Positions 1-8,074 of a stretch of 64,000 nucleotides of DNA are shown piece after piece (position 1 is the stretch's first letter; each line of letters starts with the position of its first letter). Position numbers and translations under genes: made by a program. The notes under the pieces are model-generated. The model was given only the letters and a program-made list of their open reading frames with translations. It was not told the DNA's origin and did not search any database. The stretch comes from DASQPR01 sp963836775 (GTDB lineage: Bacteria > Actinomycetota > Actinomycetes > Mycobacteriales > Micromonosporaceae). The stretch covers positions 2,294,001 to 2,358,000 of the forward strand of contig CAWIKR010000003.1 in assembly GCA_963836775.1 (NCBI GenBank). Direction: 5' to 3'.

Positions 1-99
1 CGGATGACGCCACTGGTGCGGGCGCCGCCGTAGCGGTCCGGCCACCGAGCGTCCCGCCCCGCCGGTGGTTCACCTGACGGCGGCTCACCGGGTGGCCGC

Positions 100-948
100 T
101 CACCTGATCGGGATGGCGATCTCGCAGACGACGTCGTCGGCGGCGGCCGTGTCCGGCTCGATGCCGATCTGGTAGATCTCCCGGGCGGCGCCGGCTTCCA
201 CGTACCGCGCGTCGACCCACTGGTGCATGGCGTCATAGATCGACAGGATCGTCGGCACCTCGAACTGCGCCCGGGTCACCGGTGTGCAGGCGATCCGGTG
301 CGCGGGTTCGATGCGCCAGGCCGTCTCGTGCGGGTCGTCCGGCGGCGCCGCGACCGGGACACACACCTCGACCGGCCCGTCGCTGTCGGTGGTGACGTCG
401 CCGTGGAAAATCACCATGCGTGGGCCGGTGGTGCCGCCGAAGCGGTCGGCCGTATCCAGCAGGCGCGCGCTCGCGACCCGGATCCACGGCAGCTCATCCA
501 GGTAGACGTGGCGCTGCTCGGTGAGCAGCACCTGTTCGGCGATGTCGCGGGTGGCGATCGGCAGCGCGGCGAACCGGCCCGGGGCGGACAGCGTGGGCCG
601 CAGCTGCGCGACGATCTGCCGCTGCACGGCCACCCGCCGCTCGACCCGCGCCCAGTAGGCCTCGACCCGGTCCAGCGCCTCGGAGTCGGGAGCCGCCAGC
701 ACGTCGGCGATATCCGGCAGCGGCATGTCCAGGCGCCGCAGCGTGACGATCAGGCGGGCGGTGAACAGCTGGCTGACATGGTAGGTCCGGTATCCGTTGC
801 CCGGGTCGACGACGGCGGGACGGAGCAGGCCGAGGCGGTCGTAGAGCCGGAGCGCCTTGAGGGACAGGCGCGAGCGCCGGCTGAACTCGCCGGTGGACAG
901 CGGCCGGTCCGGCTCGTCGAAGAACCGGACCGCGCCGTCGGATGTCAT
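100..948 (-). CDS. MerR family transcriptional regulator with GyrI-like effector domain
   Basis: This is a DNA-binding regulator of the MerR class, 282 aa. Residues about 16-85 form the winged helix-turn-helix: STGEFSRRSRLSLKALRLYDRLGLL is followed by a GNGYRTYHVSQL segment typical of MerR helix 2 and wing. A linker helix (about 90-120) leads to a C-terminal half (about 130-282) that resembles the GyrI-like/AraC effector-binding fold, which usually senses small hydrophobic ligands. It lies 9 bp downstream of a stand-alone GyrI-like gene on the same strand, so the two are probably co-transcribed and may bind related ligands. Ligand and targets cannot be read from sequence. The family assignment is firm; the effector-domain call is moderate. 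Confidence 0.88.
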   Translation of the reverse strand: MTSDGAVRFFDEPDRPLSTGEFSRRSRLSLKALRLYDRLGLLRPAVVDPGNGYRTYHVSQLFTARLIVTLRRLDMPLPDIADVLAAPDSEALDRVEAYWARVERRVAVQRQIVAQLRPTLSAPGRFAALPIATRDIAEQVLLTEQRHVYLDELPWIRVASARLLDTADRFGGTTGPRMVIFHGDVTTDSDGPVEVCVPVAAPPDDPHETAWRIEPAHRIACTPVTRAQFEVPTILSIYDAMHQWVDARYVEAGAAREIYQIGIEPDTAAADDVVCEIAIPIR

Positions 949-957
949 GCCTCAGGA

Positions 958-1461
958 TTACCGCACCGGCCACGCGACGTCGAACACGTCGGCGTCGTCG
1001 GCCGCGTTGAAGAATTCCGTCCAGTAGGTCTCCCGGGGCGCGGCCGCGACTTCGAACCCCTTCTCGTCGATCCAGCGCTCGATGCCCGGGTAGATCTCGC
1101 CGAGGCCGCCGGACTGGACGGTCGCTTTCGTCACGCGTACGTAGGCCTCGCGATGTGCCGGGATGGTGCGGGTGGCGGCGCCGTCCGGCACGGTGGCGCC
1201 GGAGCGCAGTGGTGCGCACACCTCGACCGCGCACGGGCCTTCGTTCGGATTGCCTTCGTAGATCACGATGAAGGTCGGTTCGTCGGCGTGACCGGTCCGT
1301 TCCAGGTGCGGCTGGTCCGCGGTGCCGGAGGCGGCGTCACCGGCGGCCCGGTGCACCCGCGCCATTCCGTCCGGCAGCCACTTCTCCAATCCCTGCTGGT
1401 CGACCATCCGCTGCTCGGTCACGACGAACTGTTCGGGAACGTCCCGTAGGCGTACGTCCAT
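958..1461 (-). CDS. GyrI-like small-molecule-binding domain protein
   Basis: A 167-aa stand-alone protein resembling the GyrI-like/SOUL ligand-binding fold. Its C-terminal half (PAHREAYVRVTKATV, then GEIYPGIERWIDEKG and ETYWTEFF) parallels the effector half of the MerR regulator that follows 9 bp downstream. The open frame runs further upstream, but ATG at 1461 is preferred because GGGAG sits about 8 nt before it and the upstream extension lacks family-like sequence. Pairing of a MerR regulator with a free GyrI-like protein suggests a drug- or metabolite-sequestering role. That role is inferred from context only. Confidence 0.75.
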   Translation of the reverse strand: MDVRLRDVPEQFVVTEQRMVDQQGLEKWLPDGMARVHRAAGDAASGTADQPHLERTGHADEPTFIVIYEGNPNEGPCAVEVCAPLRSGATVPDGAATRTIPAHREAYVRVTKATVQSGGLGEIYPGIERWIDEKGFEVAAAPRETYWTEFFNAADDADVFDVAWPVR

Positions 1462-1587
1462 TGGCTCTCCCGTGGTTGCCGGTGGTGGTGCCGCCAGCCT
1501 GCGGTCCGCCCCTGGGGCGGAGTCAAGCACTGACGCTGAGGCGAGGGACACCGGCGCTCGCGCCCCGCCCCTAAGATCGCGCGGGTG

Positions 1588-2022
1588 ATGCTTCGACTGG
1601 ACCATCCACCGACCGCGGAGTTTATGCACCTGCATGCCGCCCGCGCCGTCGCTGCCGCCGCCGACATCGACCACGTGGTTCTCGGTTACGACGTCGCAAG
1701 CCTGCACGAGGTGGACCGGGTCCTCGGATCGTTCCACGACGACGATGCCCCAGTCGATGCGGTCGCCACCATCACGTTCCTATTCGGCGCGTACATCGGC
1801 GAAGTCATCCGGAGGGTCGACTGCGGCGAGTGGGTGTACGTGTCTGAAGGTCATCCACTCAGCCGTGGCGACTTTCCGGTGATGACGCTGCCGGGCGGCG
1901 CCATGGTCAACCCGGTGGGCAAGGCGTTCAAAAGGGTCCGCAACGCCGACCGAGGATTTCATCCCATACTTCTACGACGTGCTCGTCGCAAGACGCGACC
2001 GGTGATCCCGTGCTCGATCTGA
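1588..2022 (+). CDS. hypothetical protein with likely C-terminal frameshift
   Basis: I do not recognise the family. The frame from GTG 1585 or ATG 1588 encodes about 144 aa with good codon bias (AVATITFLFGAYIGEVIRR, then GDFPVMTLPGGAMVNPVGKAF). After codon 1948-1950 the sequence turns basic and atypical. If one C of the CC at 1950-1951 is skipped, the frame continues as EDFIPYFYDVLVARRDR and stops at 2003-2005, just before the GTG of the next gene at 2010. That restored end is acidic/aromatic like the rest of the protein and gives normal operon spacing, so the extra base is probably an indel or a sequence error. It probably forms a two-gene unit with the membrane protein downstream. Confidence 0.6.
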   Translation: MLRLDHPPTAEFMHLHAARAVAAAADIDHVVLGYDVASLHEVDRVLGSFHDDDAPVDAVATITFLFGAYIGEVIRRVDCGEWVYVSEGHPLSRGDFPVMTLPGGAMVNPVGKAFKRVRNADRGFHPILLRRARRKTRPVIPCSI

Positions 2023-2411
2023 CCCGGGTGTCCAGCTGGCTGCTTGCCCTTGTCGCGGCACTGGCGTGGAGCCTTGTGACCGCGACCAGCGTGCGGGTCC
2101 TACCTCGGCCGCAACGCCCACGTCAACGTCGGCTCGGCGTGTTCCTCATCGCCGCGCTCGTCGCGTTTCCGGCGCTCGCCGGCGACCGCGGCGCGTTGTG
2201 GTTCGGCACCGTTGCCGCGATCGCGCTCGCCGTGCCCATGATGTTCTATCCGCGGATGCCGGAGGACTTTCCGGCCGCCCACGATCCGCGCCGGCGCCAG
2301 CATCCGGCCTACCGTCGGTTGTTTCGCCGAGGACTCGCGGTCGGTGTTGCCTTCTTGGTGCTGGCGATCACCGGGATCGGGCTGACGGCCGCCTTCGTGC
2401 ACACCGGCTAG
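2010..2411 (+). CDS. small membrane protein, hypothetical
   Basis: A 133-aa protein with about three predicted membrane segments: residues about 8-28, 42-76 (one or two hydrophobic stretches with FLIAALVAFPAL and TVAAIALAVPMMF) and 108-130. A basic, proline-rich loop separates the last two (RRRQHPAYRRLFRRG). The GTG start at 2010 lies 4 bp after the restored stop of the preceding hypothetical gene, which suggests translational coupling. I do not recognise a family and no catalytic motif is visible. Confidence 0.6.
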   Translation: MLDLTRVSSWLLALVAALAWSLVTATSVRVLPRPQRPRQRRLGVFLIAALVAFPALAGDRGALWFGTVAAIALAVPMMFYPRMPEDFPAAHDPRRRQHPAYRRLFRRGLAVGVAFLVLAITGIGLTAAFVHTG

Positions 2412-2418
2412 CGATCTG

Positions 2419-2434
2419 ACAGCGCTGTTATAGT
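2419..2434 (+). promoter_or_regulatory. possible leaderless promoter with palindrome before pip
   Basis: The 10-bp perfect palindrome ACAGCGCTGT (2419-2428) abuts a good -10-like TATAGT (2429-2434). The GTG start of the aminopeptidase is at 2441, so transcription would begin at or next to the start codon. No clear -35 is visible. This is a short pattern read by eye. Confidence 0.35.
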
Positions 2435-2440
2435 TCGCCG

Positions 2441-3415
2441 GTGACTGACCGATTCCCCCCGATCGAACCCTACGAAACCGGCCTGCTCGACGTCGGCGAC
2501 GGCCACCACATCTACTGGGAGACCTGCGGCAACCCGGACGGCAAACCGGCCGTCGTCATCCACGGCGGCCCCGGCTCCGGATGCAGCGCCGGCATGCGCC
2601 GCTTCTTCGACCCGGAACGTTACCGAGTCGTCCTCTTCGATCAGCGCAACTGCGGCCGCAGCACGCCACACGCCGCGGGCGACGGCATCGACCTGTCCAC
2701 CAACACCACCGCGTACCTGATCGCCGACATGGAAAAGCTCCGCGAGCACCTCGGCATCGACAAGTGGCTGCTGTGGGGCGGGTCCTGGGGTTCCATTCTC
2801 GGCATCGTCTACGCCGAAACGCACCCGGAACGCGTCTCCGAGATCGTGATGCTCTCCATCGTTGCCGGCTCCCATGAGGAGGTCGACTGGATCACCCGCG
2901 ACATGGGCCGGGTGTTCCCCCGTGAATGGGAACGGTTCCGCGACGGCGTCCCCGAATCCGACCGCGACGGCGACCTGTCCGCCGCGTACGCCCGGCTCCT
3001 GCACGACCCGGACCCGCAGGTCCGGGAGCGCGCCGCGATCGGCTGGTGTGCCTGGGAGGACACGCACGTGTCGATCCTCGGGCCGGACCCGCACCCGAAG
3101 TTCGACGAGCCGGAGTTCCGGATGGCCTTTGCCCGGCTGGTGACCCACTACTGGGCCAACGACCACTTCCTCGACGGCAACGACACCATCGACGACTCCT
3201 ACGTGCTGCGCCACGCGCACCGGCTGCGCGGCATCCCGGGCGTCCTCGCCCACGGCATCGCCGACGTGTCCGGGCCGTCGGACATCGCGTGGAAGCTGTC
3301 CCAGGCCTGGCCGGAGGCGGAACTTCATCTGATTCCCCGGGCCGGTCACGGCACCGGCGCGCCGGACATGAACACGGTGCTGCTGGACGCGATCAACCGG
3401 TTCGCCGGCGCCTGA
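2441..3415 (+). CDS. pip: prolyl aminopeptidase (proline iminopeptidase, S33)
   Basis: An alpha/beta-hydrolase of 324 aa that removes N-terminal proline from peptides in the cytoplasm. The oxyanion motif HGGPGSGC is at about residues 41-48, the DQRNCGRS segment at about 67-74, and the nucleophile elbow GGSWGS at about 111-116 carries the catalytic serine. The catalytic histidine is probably in RAGHGTG near the C-terminus. Length matches the family (310-330 aa). The GTG start at 2441 is first in frame after the upstream stop and close to a TATAGT box, so the mRNA may be leaderless. The gene converges on a GNAT gene with a GC-rich hairpin between them. Confidence 0.93.
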   Translation: MTDRFPPIEPYETGLLDVGDGHHIYWETCGNPDGKPAVVIHGGPGSGCSAGMRRFFDPERYRVVLFDQRNCGRSTPHAAGDGIDLSTNTTAYLIADMEKLREHLGIDKWLLWGGSWGSILGIVYAETHPERVSEIVMLSIVAGSHEEVDWITRDMGRVFPREWERFRDGVPESDRDGDLSAAYARLLHDPDPQVRERAAIGWCAWEDTHVSILGPDPHPKFDEPEFRMAFARLVTHYWANDHFLDGNDTIDDSYVLRHAHRLRGIPGVLAHGIADVSGPSDIAWKLSQAWPEAELHLIPRAGHGTGAPDMNTVLLDAINRFAGA

Positions 3416-3481
3416 GCAGTCTCGGCCGGCGTCGCGTCGGCTCGAAGCCGTCGTCGCGTCGGCGGGATGTGAGACCGACGA

Positions 3482-3517
3482 GCGCGCCGGGCCGGCGCGG
3501 GCATCCCGCCGGCGCGC
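3482..3517. terminator. GC-rich hairpin between convergent genes
   Basis: The 9-bp arms GCGCGCCGG (3482-3490) and CCGGCGCGC (3509-3517) are perfectly complementary and lie between pip and the convergent GNAT gene. There is no T-tract; bidirectional termination is inferred from position. Confidence 0.5.
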
Positions 3518-3581
3518 GGTGCAGAGACGACGTGCGCGGGGTCTGCGCTCGACCCGCGGCGCACCGCCGTCAGCGCAGTGG

Positions 3582-4160
3582 TCATGCCGTTCTCGAACGC
3601 GCTCGCCACTCATCCTCGAGGATCGCGTAGACGAATTCGTCGCCCCATTCACCCTTGAAGATCTCGTTCTCGACGAAGTGCGCCTCCCGGCGCATGCCGA
3701 GACGCTCCAGCACCTGAGCCGAGGCGGTGTTGCGGGCGTCGAGGTGGGCATCGATGCGGTGCAGGCCGACGTCCTCGAACCCGAGCCGCAGGATCGCCGC
3801 CGCCGCCTCGGTCGCGTAGCCGTGCCCGTGATAGGCCGGGTTGAGCACGTAACCGACCTCGCCCTGACGGTTGGCGACGCTGATGTATTTCAGCAGCGCC
3901 TCACCGATCACCTTGCCGGCGGCTCCGGGTTCGCCCGGCAGCACCACCGCCAGCGTCAGGTGGGAACCGTCGGCGTCCAGCCCGGAGGCGACCTTGCCGG
4001 CCAGCGCCTCGGCGACTCCGGCCCGGTCCCGCACCTCCCAGTAGAGATAGCGGACCACCTCCGCGTCGGCCATGTACTCGTACACGTCGTCGAGATCGTC
4101 GGTGGTGAACGGCCGCAGCAGCAGCCGCGCGGTCTGGATCGGGAGGTCCGGGAGGCGCAT
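3582..4160 (-). CDS. GNAT family N-acetyltransferase (RimJ/RimL type)
   Basis: A 192-aa acetyl-CoA-dependent acyltransferase. The N-terminus (TARLLLRPFTTDDLDDVYEYMAD) is typical of the RimJ/RimL-like Acetyltransf_3 group. The acetyl-CoA motif A region is EVGYVLNPAYHGHGYATEAAAA, followed by the characteristic HRIDAHLDARNTASAQVLERLGMRRE segment. Substrate may be a protein N-terminus, an antibiotic or a small amine; the sequence does not decide. The ATG at 4160 gives full family length. Confidence 0.88.
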   Translation of the reverse strand: MRLPDLPIQTARLLLRPFTTDDLDDVYEYMADAEVVRYLYWEVRDRAGVAEALAGKVASGLDADGSHLTLAVVLPGEPGAAGKVIGEALLKYISVANRQGEVGYVLNPAYHGHGYATEAAAAILRLGFEDVGLHRIDAHLDARNTASAQVLERLGMRREAHFVENEIFKGEWGDEFVYAILEDEWRARSRTA

Positions 4161-4181
4161 CGCCGAATCCTAGCCAGCACC

Positions 4182-4271
4182 GGCGCGGGCGGTGCCGCCC
4201 ATCCCGGCGCGGGCGCCGGTGGTGTGCCGCCCATCCCTTGGCGGGCGCGGGCCGTGCCGATCCCGGCGCGC
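4182..4271. repeat. short imperfect direct repeats in intergenic DNA
   Basis: The 14-mer GTGCCGCCCATCCC occurs at 4192-4205 and again at 4224-4237 (32-bp period), with a degenerate third copy near 4254. All lie in the gap between the divergent GNAT and epimerase genes, where promoters would be expected. Confidence 0.45.
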
Positions 4272-4313
4272 GGTCGGCGACCGCGGATGGCCGGTTGGCC
4301 GTAGGGTGGCGGC

Positions 4314-5297
4314 ATGGCAGCACTCAAGGTGGCGTTCATCGGCGGTACTGGAATCATCAGCTCAGCCTGCGCACCGGCCGCCGTCGCCGCCGGCCACGAC
4401 GTGACCCTGATCAACCGGGGTCGCACCTCGACCCGCCCGGTCCCGGCCGGCGCCGCCGTCCGCACCGCCGACGCCCGCGACCCGGCCGCGCTCGACGCCG
4501 CGCTCGGCGACGACAACTTCGACGTCGTCGTCAACTTCGTCGCCTTCACACCCGAGCAGGTCGCCGCCGATATCGACCGGTTCACCGGCCGCACCGGCCA
4601 GTACGTCTTCATCAGCTCCGCATCGGCCTACCAGAAGCCGCCGCGCAGCCTGCCGGTCCGCGAATCGACGCCGCTGCACAACCCGTTCTGGCAGTACTCC
4701 CGCGACAAGATCTCGTGCGAGGAGATCCTGATCGCGGCCTACCGCGAAAGCGGCTTCCCGGTCACCATCGTGCGGCCGTCGCACACCTACGACGCCGCGT
4801 CGTCACCGATCCACGGCGGCTGGACGATGATCGACCGGATGCGCCGCGGCCTGCCGGTCCTGGTGCACGGCGACGGCACATCACTGTGGACACTCACCCA
4901 CCACACCGACTTCGCCCGCGCCTTCACCGGCCTGCTCGGCAACAGCCGGGCGCTCGGCGAGGCCTACACCATCACCTCCGACGACGTCCTCACGTGGGAC
5001 CAGATCTACCGGCTCCTCGGCGCCGCCGCCGGTGTCACCGACCCGCGCCTGGTCCACGTCGCGTCGGAGACCATCGCCACCGTCGACCCGCAGTGGGGCC
5101 CGAGCCTGCTCGGCGACAAGTCCCACTCGGTCGTCTTCGACAACACCAAAATCAAGGCCCTGGTGCCGGGCTGGACCGCAACCATCCCGTTCGAGCAGGG
5201 CGCCCGCGAAATCGTCGACTGGCACCTCGCCGACCCGGCCCGTCAGGTGATCGACGCCGGCACCGTCGCCACCATCGAGAAACTTCTCGGACCATGA
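4314..5297 (+). CDS. NAD-dependent epimerase/dehydratase (extended/atypical SDR)
   Basis: A 327-aa Rossmann-fold protein. The dinucleotide-binding motif is FIGGTGIIS at about residues 8-16, and the SSASAYQ plus YSRDK (YxxxK) pair at about 101-130 gives the SDR catalytic Tyr and Lys. The overall pattern, with NPFWQYSRDKISCEE and HPSHTYD-like segments, resembles bacterial CSP41/NDP-sugar epimerase-like SDRs. Substrate is unknown. The stop codon overlaps the start of a 60-aa gene (ATGA). An ECF41 sigma factor gene lies convergently downstream; ECF41 factors are often encoded near oxidoreductase or epimerase genes, so a functional link is possible but unproven. Confidence 0.85.
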   Translation: MAALKVAFIGGTGIISSACAPAAVAAGHDVTLINRGRTSTRPVPAGAAVRTADARDPAALDAALGDDNFDVVVNFVAFTPEQVAADIDRFTGRTGQYVFISSASAYQKPPRSLPVRESTPLHNPFWQYSRDKISCEEILIAAYRESGFPVTIVRPSHTYDAASSPIHGGWTMIDRMRRGLPVLVHGDGTSLWTLTHHTDFARAFTGLLGNSRALGEAYTITSDDVLTWDQIYRLLGAAAGVTDPRLVHVASETIATVDPQWGPSLLGDKSHSVVFDNTKIKALVPGWTATIPFEQGAREIVDWHLADPARQVIDAGTVATIEKLLGP

Positions 5298-5476
5298 GCG
5301 GCTTCGTCCCGCCCGGGCCGGCGCTCGACGACATCCGCGAACGCCGCCTAGCCCAATTGCAGGCCGAGCGTGCGGCCGCGACGCACCCCGCCGACCGGCG
5401 CCGGATCGACCGCCAGATCCGGGCGCTGCGCCGCCCCCGCTGGTGGCACGGCTCCACCACGACCGCCCACTGGTAG
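5294..5476 (+). CDS. small basic hypothetical protein (60 aa)
   Basis: The ATG at 5294 overlaps the stop of the epimerase gene in an ATGA junction, the usual sign of translational coupling. The protein is highly basic (RRRIDRQIRALRRPRWW near the C-terminus) with an amphipathic helical centre (LDDIRERRLAQLQAERAAA). No family recognised. Its compact fit between the epimerase and the convergent sigma factor supports it as a real gene. Confidence 0.55.
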   Translation: MSGFVPPGPALDDIRERRLAQLQAERAAATHPADRRRIDRQIRALRRPRWWHGSTTTAHW

Positions 5477-5495
5477 CCGCACCCGGCCAGCCGGA

Positions 5496-6371
5496 TCAGC
5501 CGGTCCGCCAGCGCATCCACCGGGCCGGATCGGTGATCAGGTCGAAGCGCACGATCCGGCCGTTGACGACGGTGACACCGGCGATGCCGACCGGGCCGGT
5601 CGGCGGCTCGACCACGATCCCGGCCGCGCCGTTGACGATCGCCACCCGGCACGAGGTCGCGAGCCGGGGACCCTGCGCCGCCGCCCGCTGCGCCACCGGT
5701 ACGGCACCGGCCAGCTCGTGCACCATCCGGCCGTTGTCGAAGCGGAACACCACATCCGGGTCCAGGACGGCGACAAGGCGCTCGAAGTCGCCGGCCCGAG
5801 CCGCAGCCAGGAACGCCTCCACCACCTCGGTCTGCCGGGCCAGATCCGGATCCGGCACCGGCGCCCCGCCGCGCACCCGCCGGCGGGCCCGCGACGCCAG
5901 TTGCCGGGCCGCATCCGGCGTCCGGTCCACGATCGGTGCGATGTCCTCGAACGGCACCCCGAACATGTCGTGCAGCACGAATGACAGCCGCTCCGCCGGC
6001 GTCAGCGTCTCCAGCACCACCAGCATCGCCAGCCCCACCGAGTCGGCCAGCAACGCCTCCGACTCCGGGTCGACCCGCTCGTCGACGACGACCGGCTCGG
6101 GTTGCCAGCCGTTCACCAGGTCCTCGCGTCGCGCCTGCCGCGCCCTCAGCATGTCGATGCAGACCCGGCCCACCACCGTCGTCAGCCAGCCGGACATGTT
6201 CGAGATCGCCGCCGCATCGGTGCGGGCCAGCCGCAGCCACGACTCCTGAACGGCGTCCTCGGCCTCCGTCATCGACCCGAGCATCCGGTAGGCGACCGCC
6301 CTCAGGTGCGGCCGGTTCGCCTCGAACGCGGTCACAATCTCGTCCACATCAACCCCCACAGCAACGCTCAC
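5496..6371 (-). CDS. sigJ: ECF41-type RNA polymerase sigma factor with SnoaL-like C-terminal domain (SigJ)
   Basis: A 291-aa extracytoplasmic-function sigma factor. Region 2 (about residues 16-85) contains LRAVAYRMLGSMTEAEDAVQ and WLTTVVGRVCIDMLRARQAR. The linker WQPEPVV corresponds to the WLPEP motif of ECF41. Region 4 (about 120-175) has LTPAERLSFVLHDMFGVPF and ARQLASRARRRVR. Residues about 185-290 form a SnoaL/NTF2-like extension, which in ECF41 members modulates sigma activity in place of an anti-sigma factor. GTG at 6371 has GGGAG 4 nt upstream. A matching ECF41-like promoter lies directly upstream (6391-6417), consistent with autoregulation, and a second one faces the divergent MFS gene. 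Confidence 0.9.
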   Translation of the reverse strand: MSVAVGVDVDEIVTAFEANRPHLRAVAYRMLGSMTEAEDAVQESWLRLARTDAAAISNMSGWLTTVVGRVCIDMLRARQARREDLVNGWQPEPVVVDERVDPESEALLADSVGLAMLVVLETLTPAERLSFVLHDMFGVPFEDIAPIVDRTPDAARQLASRARRRVRGGAPVPDPDLARQTEVVEAFLAAARAGDFERLVAVLDPDVVFRFDNGRMVHELAGAVPVAQRAAAQGPRLATSCRVAIVNGAAGIVVEPPTGPVGIAGVTVVNGRIVRFDLITDPARWMRWRTG

Positions 6372-6390
6372 ACGGCTCCCGTACCGGTAT

Positions 6391-6417
6391 GACGAGCCTC
6401 GGTCGCCGAATGTGACC
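6391..6417 (-). promoter_or_regulatory. ECF41-like promoter of the sigma factor gene
   Basis: On the minus strand GGTCACA (complement of 6411-6417) is followed by exactly 16 nt and then CGTC (complement of 6391-6394). The known ECF41 signature is TGTCACA in the -35 and CGTC in the -10 region. The start codon is at 6371, giving a very short leader. Confidence 0.6.
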
Positions 6418-6450
6418 GACGCCGCGGATTGTCACACCAGTGCCCGGATC

Positions 6451-6477
6451 CGTCACATCGACCCGCCGCCACCCGTC
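6451..6477 (+). promoter_or_regulatory. ECF41-like promoter of the MFS gene
   Basis: CGTCACA (6451-6457), a 16-nt spacer and CGTC (6474-6477) mirror the divergent sigma-gene promoter. A perfect TGTCACA is also present at 6430-6436, but with a 14-nt spacer to the CGTC at 6451. The MFS start codon at 6515 lies about 37 nt downstream with GGAGG at 6504-6508. Confidence 0.55.
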
Positions 6478-6514
6478 AGCGCAGGTGACACATACCGACA
6501 TCCGGAGGTTCACC

Positions 6515-7975
6515 ATGGTCGCGCCGACCACCAACCGCACCGCCACCCCGCAGGCGCCGCCGTCGTTCCTGGCCAGCGGCCGCGGCAAGGCGACGCTCGC
6601 GCTGCTGTGCGCGCTCGGATTCCTGGACTTCGTCGACGGGTCGATCGTCAACATCGCCCTGCCGTCGATCCGCACCGACCTGCACTTCTCCAACCAGTCG
6701 CTGCAGTGGGTGCTCAGCGGCTACTTGCTGACCTACGGCGGCTTCATGCTGCTCGGTGGCCGCGCCGCCGACCTGCTCGGCCGCCGCCGGGTGCTGATCG
6801 CCGGCACCGTGCTGTTCGGCCTCGCGTCGATGTCGGCGGGCGTGGCCCAGAACTCCGGCCTGCTGGTGGCCTCGCGGCTGGTCCAGGGTCTGGCCGCGGC
6901 GATGATGTTGCCGGCCACCCTGTCGACCCTGACGACGATGTTCGTCGAGGGCCGGGACCGCAACACCGCGCTCGGCGCGTGGGGCGGCGTCGGTGGGCTC
7001 GCCTCGGCGGTCGGCGTCTTCCTCGGCGGCGTGCTCACCGAGGGGCCGGGCTGGCGCTGGGTCTTCTTCGTCAACCCGCCGATCTGCGCCGCACTGGTGA
7101 TCCTGGTGCTGCGGTTCATCCCGAACCAGGCGCCGGCCGGCCGCGGCCGGTCCTTCGACCTGCTCGGCGCCGCGCTCGCCACCACCGGCATGCTCACCCT
7201 CGTCTACACGCTGGTCAAGGCGCCGGACGTGGGCTGGTCAGCGGCGCGCACCGTCGGTGGTCTCGGCGCCGCGGCCACGCTCCTGATTCTGTTCCTCGCC
7301 AACGAGGCTCGCCGCGCCGAACCGCTGGTGCCGCTGTCGATCTTCCGGATCCGCGGCCTCGCCGCCGCCAACGTGACCCAGCTCACCATGGTCGCCGGCA
7401 TGCTCGCGGTGTTCTTCTTCCTCACCCTCTACATGCAGAACGTGCTCGGCTACACGCCGCTGCAGACCGGCGCGGCCTACCTGCCGCTGTGCGCGGGCGC
7501 CGCGGTCGCCGCCGGCGGCACCTCACAACTGCTGCCGCGCGTGGGCACCCGGCCGTTCGCGGTGATTGGTTCGCTGGTCGGTGCCGCCGGGATCTTCTGG
7601 CTCAGCCGGATCCCGACGGACGGGCACTACGTGCGCGACATCCTGCCCGGCACGCTGGTGATGTCGCTCGGGCTCGGCAGCGTCTTCGTGGCGGTCGCCA
7701 CGGCCGCCAACGCCGGCGTACCGGAACGCCAGGCCGGCCTCGCCGCCGCGCTGCTCAACTCGTCCCAGCAGGTCGGCGGCGCGCTCGGGATCTCGATCTT
7801 CTCGGCGATCGCCACCACCCGCACCAAGGATCTGCTGGGCACCGGCCATCCGGTGCCGGACGCGCTGACCGGCGGCTTCTCCCGGACGCTGCTGGTCTCG
7901 AGCATCTTCCTGCTGGCCGCGGCGGCGATCGCGGTGCGGATCAAGCAGACCCGGCAGGCGGCCTCGCCGAGCTAG
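6515..7975 (+). CDS. MFS transporter, DHA2 (EmrB/QacA) family drug exporter
   Basis: A 486-aa inner-membrane antiporter with about 14 predicted transmembrane helices. The start region FLDFVDGSIVNIALPSIRTDL is the motif D1-like TM1 of DHA2 exporters, followed by the TM2-3 loop GGRAADLLGRRRVL (motif A) and the motif C-like GGVLTEGPGWRWVFFVNPP. Such proteins expel hydrophobic drugs or dyes using the proton gradient. ATG 6515 is chosen because GGAGG ends 6 nt upstream; the frame is open further upstream without membrane sequence. It is divergent from the ECF41 sigma gene with matching promoter motifs, so sigma-dependent expression is likely. It ends in a strong bidirectional hairpin. Confidence 0.92.
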   Translation: MVAPTTNRTATPQAPPSFLASGRGKATLALLCALGFLDFVDGSIVNIALPSIRTDLHFSNQSLQWVLSGYLLTYGGFMLLGGRAADLLGRRRVLIAGTVLFGLASMSAGVAQNSGLLVASRLVQGLAAAMMLPATLSTLTTMFVEGRDRNTALGAWGGVGGLASAVGVFLGGVLTEGPGWRWVFFVNPPICAALVILVLRFIPNQAPAGRGRSFDLLGAALATTGMLTLVYTLVKAPDVGWSAARTVGGLGAAATLLILFLANEARRAEPLVPLSIFRIRGLAAANVTQLTMVAGMLAVFFFLTLYMQNVLGYTPLQTGAAYLPLCAGAAVAAGGTSQLLPRVGTRPFAVIGSLVGAAGIFWLSRIPTDGHYVRDILPGTLVMSLGLGSVFVAVATAANAGVPERQAGLAAALLNSSQQVGGALGISIFSAIATTRTKDLLGTGHPVPDALTGGFSRTLLVSSIFLLAAAAIAVRIKQTRQAASPS

Positions 7976-7989
7976 ACCCGGGCATTGAG

Positions 7990-8019
7990 AAAGGGCCCGA
8001 CCTGGTGGTCGGGCCCTTT
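7990..8019. terminator. strong bidirectional terminator hairpin
   Basis: The 13-bp arms 7990-8002 and 8007-8019 (AAAGGGCCCGACC and its complement) are perfect, with a TGGT loop. The A-run on one side and T-run on the other allow termination in both directions, serving the MFS gene and the convergent transglycosylase-like gene. Confidence 0.85.
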
Positions 8020-8074
8020 CTGCACCGGGGGGTGCGGGTGGTGCTGTGGTGCTGGTTGCTGGTTCGCGGTGGGT

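Noticed and set aside
223..1449. 408-aa plus-strand open frame opposite the MerR and GyrI-like genes
   Set aside because: Antisense shadow of two recognisable genes; composition is Arg/Gly/Asp-rich with no family pattern.
2408..3751. 447-aa minus-strand open frame opposite the aminopeptidase
   Set aside because: Shadow of pip in high-GC DNA; no motif, and it crosses the terminator hairpin.
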